Assembly (NCBI GenBank): GCA_037968835.1
Contig: JBBKWG010000031.1
Location: 1-17,590 of the forward strand
Direction: 5' to 3'
Origin: JBBKWG01 sp037968835
Lineage (GTDB): Bacteria; Pseudomonadota; Alphaproteobacteria; Rhodobacterales; Rhodobacteraceae
DNA: 17,590 nucleotides
Made by a program: the position numbers and the translations under genes. Within the stretch, counting starts at the first letter, position 1, and every line of letters starts with the position of its first letter. A model generated the notes under the pieces. It made no database searches. It had not been told where the DNA came from and was given only the letters and a program-made list of their open reading frames with translations. This document shows, in pieces, positions 14,249 through 17,590 of this stretch.

Positions 14249-14325
14249 TGGTCGGGGCGGAGAGATTCGAACTCCCGACCCTCTGTTCCCAAAACAGATG
14301 CGCTACCAGGCTGCGCTACGCCCCG
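14249..14325 (-). tRNA. tRNA-Pro (anticodon UGG)
   Basis: The minus strand folds into a full cloverleaf of 77 bases: acceptor CGGGGCG/CGCCCCG, D arm GCGC-AGCCTGGTA-GCGC, anticodon stem TCTGT/ACAGA with loop TTTGGGA (anticodon TGG), T arm GGGAG-TTCGAAT-CTCTC, discriminator A and an encoded CCA end. UGG reads CCA, CCG and, by wobble, other proline codons. It lies between the nrdJ upstream region and the DUF192 gene, on the same strand as both. Confidence 0.97.
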
Positions 14326-14379
14326 ACGAGGTGTTCTCTAGTAGATCGTCCGAGCCGACGCAATCTCTGAGTTTGCACT

Positions 14380-14844
14380 TCACTCGCAGGGCCAGGCAGC
14401 GACGGGACCAATCGCGGGATGGCGCAGGATGCTGCCCTCGTCGATCCCGATTTTCCCGGCCAGCCCGCCGCCAATTTCCAGCACGTATTGCACACGATCA
14501 CCGCCCGGAATGGCGGTCTCGTCCAGTGGCACCGCGTTTTCGTGAACCTTGGTCACGGTGCCGGTTTCGTCCATGAAAATCATGTCGAGCGGGATCAGCG
14601 TGTTCTTCATCCAGAAGGCGGTGCGTTGCGGACCGTCGTAAACGAACAGCATACCCGCGCCCGCCGACATCGTGCGCCTGAACATCAGACCAGCGCTGCG
14701 TTCCTTGTCGTCGTCCGCCACTTCGACCGTGAACCGGGCAAGCCCCCAGTCGCCGCGCACGTCGACGCGGTTCTCGGCGCACGCGGCAAAGACCGGTGCA
14801 CCGGCAAGACAGAGAATAACGCTCGCTACACCAAATCGAATCAC
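14380..14844 (-). CDS. DUF192 family exported protein
   Basis: Protein of 154 residues with an N-terminal signal peptide (IRFGVASVILCLAGAPVFAA, residues 2-21) and a DUF192 domain covering most of the rest. Family marks are ERSAGLMFRR (48-57), MLFVYD (65-70), FWMKNTLIPLDMIFMD (77-92) and VQYVLEIGGG near the end. The DUF192 family is small, often exported and without an agreed function. The start is GTG at 14844, and its GTGA overlaps the stop codon of the cold-shock gene upstream by four bases, which indicates translational coupling. This pairing of a two-domain cold-shock protein with DUF192 is one I recall from other alphaproteobacteria, though I cannot check it here. Confidence 0.9.
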   Translation of the reverse strand: MIRFGVASVILCLAGAPVFAACAENRVDVRGDWGLARFTVEVADDDKERSAGLMFRRTMSAGAGMLFVYDGPQRTAFWMKNTLIPLDMIFMDETGTVTKVHENAVPLDETAIPGGDRVQYVLEIGGGLAGKIGIDEGSILRHPAIGPVAAWPCE

Positions 14845-15392
14845 TCGTCGTCCTTAAGCGCCGCTTCCCAACTTGTGACCTGCATCGCCATTCGCCCGCG
14901 CTTGCCATCGACCACGCGCAACGACACGGCTTCGCCCGGTTGCAGATCGGCAAGGCCCGAGCGGCGCAGCACTTCAACGTGCAAAAACACGTCCTCGTTG
15001 CGCCCGAAAACATTTGCGAACCCGAAGCCCTTGGCCTTGTCGAACCACTTCACGCGGGCCGGCTCCAGAGGCAGCGACAGATCGACCGGTTCGGCGATTT
15101 CGCCACTGCGGTCGGCGTCGTAATCTTCCAGCACGCTTCCCGCTGGCGGCTCGATATGCAGGACCTCGATGGCCTGGATGCCGCGCGCAGTCTCCTGCAC
15201 GATCACTTCGATACCGGCGGAATCCGCAACTGACGATTGTCCGAAATTTCTCAGGACGTTGGCATGCAGAAGGATGTCTGGACCGCCGTCGTCTGAAACA
15301 ACGAATCCAAATCCTTTAGTAGGGTCGAACCACTTCACGGTGCCCGTGACGCGCGCCCCGTCTCTTTCGACGTCCGTCATAGTAAACATCAT
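14841..15392 (-). CDS. Cold-shock protein with two CSD domains
   Basis: Nucleic-acid-binding protein of 183 residues with two cold-shock domains instead of the usual one. CSD1 (about 14-80) has KWFDPTKGFGFV (20-31) and DILLH (39-43), the RNP1- and RNP2-type strands; CSD2 (about 112-174) has KWFDKAKGFGF (115-125) and DVFLH (134-138). An acidic linker joins them (about 82-110). Such proteins bind single-stranded RNA or DNA and act as RNA chaperones or regulators. Two-domain versions of this size are typical of alphaproteobacteria. The start is uncertain among ATG 15392, 15389 and 15380; GAGGG lies just upstream and fits 15389 or 15380 better by spacing. It overlaps the DUF192 gene by four bases and is probably transcribed first in that pair. 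Confidence 0.93.
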   Translation of the reverse strand: MMFTMTDVERDGARVTGTVKWFDPTKGFGFVVSDDGGPDILLHANVLRNFGQSSVADSAGIEVIVQETARGIQAIEVLHIEPPAGSVLEDYDADRSGEIAEPVDLSLPLEPARVKWFDKAKGFGFANVFGRNEDVFLHVEVLRRSGLADLQPGEAVSLRVVDGKRGRMAMQVTSWEAALKDDE

Positions 15393-15492
15393 CCCTCGAG
15401 CCTTTGGCCCTTTTGCTTCACTGTGAGGCAGAGCGAAGTATTAATGCAAGGTGAAAGATCGATTTTTTTATATTCGCGCCATCAGATCTGAA

Positions 15493-16098
15493 TTATGGTG
15501 ACAGGCGTGTTACTTCCCAGTCACTATCCTCTGGGTTGCGGACCCATTTGAACCGATCGTGTAGTCGAAATGCGCCGTCGGCCCAGAATTCGATCTCTTG
15601 CGGGATGATCCGAAATCCGCCCCAGAACGGTGGCCGCGCTGGATGAAGCCCGTGCCTCAGTCCCATCTTGGCAGCTTCGGCGATCAGTGCTTCGCGCGAC
15701 TGAAGCGGCCGCGATTGCTTTGATGCCCACGCACCGATCCGGCTTTCAAGCGCGCGCGACGCGAAATAGGCATCGGCCTGAGGGCCATCTGCACGAGCCA
15801 CGCTGCCGCGCACCCTGATCTGGCGGCGGAGCGATTTCCAATGGATCACGAACGCCGCCTTGCCGCTTGCCGCGATCTCGACGCCCTTGGCACTTTCGTA
15901 ATTGGTGTAGAAAACGAACGCCCGATCCTCGATTTCCTTCAAAAGAACCATGCGCACATTCGGCAACCCGTCGGCATCGACCGTCGCCAGCGCCATCGCG
16001 TTCGGATCGTTCGGTTCGCTCTGTTCGGCCTCGCCCAGCCACGCCCGCGCAATCGCGATCGGATCGTCGCCCGCGAATATCCCTGTTCTTCCGCTCAT
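15493..16098 (-). CDS. pdxH: Pyridoxamine/pyridoxine 5'-phosphate oxidase
   Basis: FMN-dependent cytoplasmic oxidase that converts pyridoxine or pyridoxamine phosphate to PLP, the last step of vitamin B6 synthesis and salvage. The product is 201 residues, the usual length for the family. FMN-binding segments are RMVLLK (49-54), FYTNYESAKG (63-72) and RRQIRVRG (91-98); the substrate-side segment is IGAWASKQSRPL (121-132); the C-terminal signature is RPPFWGGFRIIP (155-166) through RLHDRF (178-183). Start ATG 16098 has a GGGGGAA ribosome site. The open frame continues far upstream, but that part is antisense to fabI and is rejected. It diverges from fabI across 90 bases that must hold both promoters. 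Confidence 0.96.
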   Translation of the reverse strand: MSGRTGIFAGDDPIAIARAWLGEAEQSEPNDPNAMALATVDADGLPNVRMVLLKEIEDRAFVFYTNYESAKGVEIAASGKAAFVIHWKSLRRQIRVRGSVARADGPQADAYFASRALESRIGAWASKQSRPLQSREALIAEAAKMGLRHGLHPARPPFWGGFRIIPQEIEFWADGAFRLHDRFKWVRNPEDSDWEVTRLSP

Positions 16099-16126
16099 GT
16101 CGGTTCCCCCGCCGCGCCCAGCGCCC

Positions 16127-16155
16127 TTGATGCAGCACTTGTGATGGCATAGACC
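16127..16155 (+). promoter_or_regulatory. Possible promoter of the fabI-gpt unit
   Basis: TTGATG (16127-16132), a 17-base spacer and TAGACC (16150-16155) lie in the short divergent gap, giving a transcription start near 16162 and a leader of about 27 bases. The -35 is good and the -10 is poor, so this is a tentative call. Confidence 0.3.
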
Positions 16156-16188
16156 CGTTCCACCGTAAACAGGCGCAGGAAAATGGCT

Positions 16189-17007
16189 ATGACCGCAGGA
16201 TTGATGGCAGGAAAACGCGGCCTTATCATGGGGCTTGCCAACGAAAAGTCGATCGCCTGGGGTATCGCCAAGGCGCTTGCCGAGCAGGGCGCGGAACTGG
16301 CATTTTCCTATCAGGGCGACGCCCTTCTGAAACGCGTCACGCCGCTCGCGGCCGAAGTCGGTTCGGACGTCGTTCTGCCCTGCGATGTCGGCGACGGGCC
16401 CAGCATCGACGCGCTGTTCGACGAGTTGAAAACGCGCTGGGGCAAGCTTGACTTCGTGGTCCACGCCATCGGCTTTTCCGACAAGAACGAATTGCGCGGC
16501 CGTTACGTCGATACCAGCCGGGACAACTTCAAGACGACGATGGACATCTCTGTGTTCTCGTTCACCGCCGTCTGCCGCCGCGCCTGCGCGATGATGCCCG
16601 ATGGCGGGTCGCTGCTGACGCTGACCTATTACGGCGCGGAAAAGGTGATGCCGCATTACAACGTCATGGGCGTCGCCAAGGCCGCGCTTGAGGCCAGCGT
16701 CCGTTATATCGCGGAGGATCTCGGCAAGGACGGCATTCGCTGCAACGCGATCTCGGCAGGCACAATCAAGACGCTGGCGGCGTCGGGTATCGGTGACTTC
16801 CGCTATATCCTGCGATGGAACGAATTGAATTCGCCGCTGCGTCGGAACGTCACCATAGAAGATGTCGGAGGCGCGGCGCTGTATCTGCTGAGCGATCTCG
16901 GACGCGGCGTGACCGGCGAAATTCACCACGTGGATTCCGGCTATCACGTCATTGGAATGAAGAACCCCGATGCGCCCGACATGACGCTGGAGCGCAAACA
17001 TGACTGA
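16189..17007 (+). CDS. fabI: Enoyl-[acyl-carrier-protein] reductase (NADH)
   Basis: Last reduction of each cycle of type II fatty acid synthesis. The 272-residue product is a short-chain dehydrogenase of the FabI group: GLMAGKRGLIMGLANEKSIA (4-23) is the atypical nucleotide-binding loop of FabI; catalytic Tyr147, Tyr157 and Lys164 lie in the TYYGAEKVMPHYNVMGVAK stretch, matching Tyr146, Tyr156 and Lys163 of E. coli; AGTIKTLAASGI and HVDSGYHVIGM are further FabI marks. This group is the usual target of triclosan. ATG 16183 is in frame two codons earlier, but the ribosome site AGGA is only two bases from it and eight from ATG 16189, so I chose the latter. It overlaps gpt by eight bases, so the two are probably one operon. 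Confidence 0.96.
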   Translation: MTAGLMAGKRGLIMGLANEKSIAWGIAKALAEQGAELAFSYQGDALLKRVTPLAAEVGSDVVLPCDVGDGPSIDALFDELKTRWGKLDFVVHAIGFSDKNELRGRYVDTSRDNFKTTMDISVFSFTAVCRRACAMMPDGGSLLTLTYYGAEKVMPHYNVMGVAKAALEASVRYIAEDLGKDGIRCNAISAGTIKTLAASGIGDFRYILRWNELNSPLRRNVTIEDVGGAALYLLSDLGRGVTGEIHHVDSGYHVIGMKNPDAPDMTLERKHD

Positions 17008-17503
17008 CCGCCTGCCCCACGAAAAGGGCTTCCACGTAAGCTGGGACCAGATCCACCGGGATGCACGGGCGCTCGCTTGGCGGCTCGACGGTCGCGGACC
17101 CGACGACGGCGCGTGGCGGGCCGTGGTGGCGATCACGCGGGGCGGCATGGCCCCCGCCATGATCGTCGCACGCGAGCTTGATATCCGCACGGTCGATACG
17201 ATCAGCGTCAAGAGCTACGATCATCAGGACCAGACCCAGGCGTCGGTGCTCAAGGCGCCGGACGCCGAAATGATGGGCGACGGGACCGGCATTCTGGTAG
17301 TCGACGATCTGGTCGATACCGGCAAGACATTGGAATTGGTGCGCAATCTCTATCCCAACGCACATTTCGCCACCGTCTACGCCAAGCCCAAGGGCGAACC
17401 GATGGTCGATACGTTCATCACCGGTGTCAGTCAGGATACGTGGATTTTCTTCCCGTGGGACATGGCGCTGCAATACGTCGAGCCCTACCGTGGGACCGAC
17501 TGA
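17000..17503 (+). CDS. gpt: Xanthine (guanine) phosphoribosyltransferase
   Basis: Purine salvage enzyme that joins xanthine or guanine to PRPP. The product is 167 residues, close to the family length of about 150-165. It shows ITRGGMAPAM (45-54), the PRPP-binding loop VVDDLVDTGKT (100-110) with two adjacent Asp, KP near 130, and WIFFPWD (148-154), which is characteristic of Gpt and stacks on the purine. Its ATG lies within the last codons of fabI (eight-base overlap), and its own last codons overlap the next gene by fourteen bases, so it is the middle of a tightly packed transcription unit. There is no functional link between fatty acid reduction and purine salvage that I know of. Confidence 0.94.
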   Translation: MTDRLPHEKGFHVSWDQIHRDARALAWRLDGRGPDDGAWRAVVAITRGGMAPAMIVARELDIRTVDTISVKSYDHQDQTQASVLKAPDAEMMGDGTGILVVDDLVDTGKTLELVRNLYPNAHFATVYAKPKGEPMVDTFITGVSQDTWIFFPWDMALQYVEPYRGTD

Positions 17504-17590
17504 ACGCGGCACGGTCGAGCGGCTTTTCTATCTGACGATCTTCCTCAAGGCGCTGCTTGGCGTCATCCAGATCATTTCGGGCGGCCTGAT
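17490..17590 (+). CDS. Start of a DUF2127-like membrane protein (cut by window edge)
   Basis: A frame opening with GTG 17490, inside the last codons of gpt, runs to the window edge. The 33 visible residues include RLFYLTIFLKALLGVIQIIS, a basic and hydrophobic N-terminal helix of the kind seen in DUF2127 proteins (a conserved F-x-KA-x-x-G-x-x-[EQ] pattern in the first membrane helix). The overlap with gpt suggests cotranscription. Too short for a firm assignment; start and family are both tentative. Confidence 0.5.
   Translation, partial: MGPTERGTVERLFYLTIFLKALLGVIQIISGGL

Noticed and set aside
16099..17211. Long N-terminal extension of pdxH
   Set aside because: The in-frame extension is antisense to fabI and gpt; the PdxH family starts near the chosen ATG, which has a ribosome site.

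Overview
The window looks like chromosomal DNA from an alphaproteobacterium, most likely a marine Rhodobacterales (Roseobacter-group) species. Evidence: high GC, a 1222-residue B12-dependent ribonucleotide reductase, the variant ThDP motif GEASW in acetolactate synthase, a G/C-hairpin extragenic element of a type common between Roseobacter-group genes, and the pdxH/fabI/gpt neighbourhood. No transposase, integrase, plasmid gene or CRISPR array is visible. Family assignments come from reading motifs; no database search was run.

Layout. 1-755 (-): the start of a YihY/BrkB membrane protein, cut by the window edge. 800-2416 (+): a GH13 alpha-glucosidase. 2508-5072 (+): a branched-chain amino acid unit made of a promoter, a 15-residue leader peptide with Ile-Leu-Val codons, a rho-independent attenuator, the acetolactate synthase large subunit, a hairpin element, and the small subunit. 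5127-9277 (-): five tandem paralogous genes for secreted proteins of 212-214 residues, each with a signal peptide and six EF-hand loops. 9764-9956 (-): a dense run of hairpins ending in a terminator, possibly a small RNA or the nrdJ 3' UTR. 9993-13661 (-): nrdJ, with an NrdR-box-like palindrome upstream. 14249-14325 (-): tRNA-Pro(UGG). 14380-15392 (-): a two-domain cold-shock protein overlapping a DUF192 protein. 15493-16098 (-): pdxH. 16189 to the end (+): fabI, gpt and the start of a DUF2127-like membrane protein, all overlapping.

Most of the window is housekeeping metabolism: sugar hydrolysis, Ile/Leu/Val synthesis under predicted attenuation, dNTP synthesis under predicted NrdR control, PLP synthesis, fatty acid elongation and purine salvage. 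The exception is the EF-hand array: 30 predicted calcium-binding loops in five adjacent genes. Loops alternate between two types with an invariant 28-residue spacing within each pair, and Gly at loop position 6 is absent from every second loop. At least three of the genes have their own strong terminator. This is the best candidate for an undescribed system. Its function cannot be read from the sequence; periplasmic or extracellular Ca2+ buffering, or a calsymin-like secreted role, is inference.
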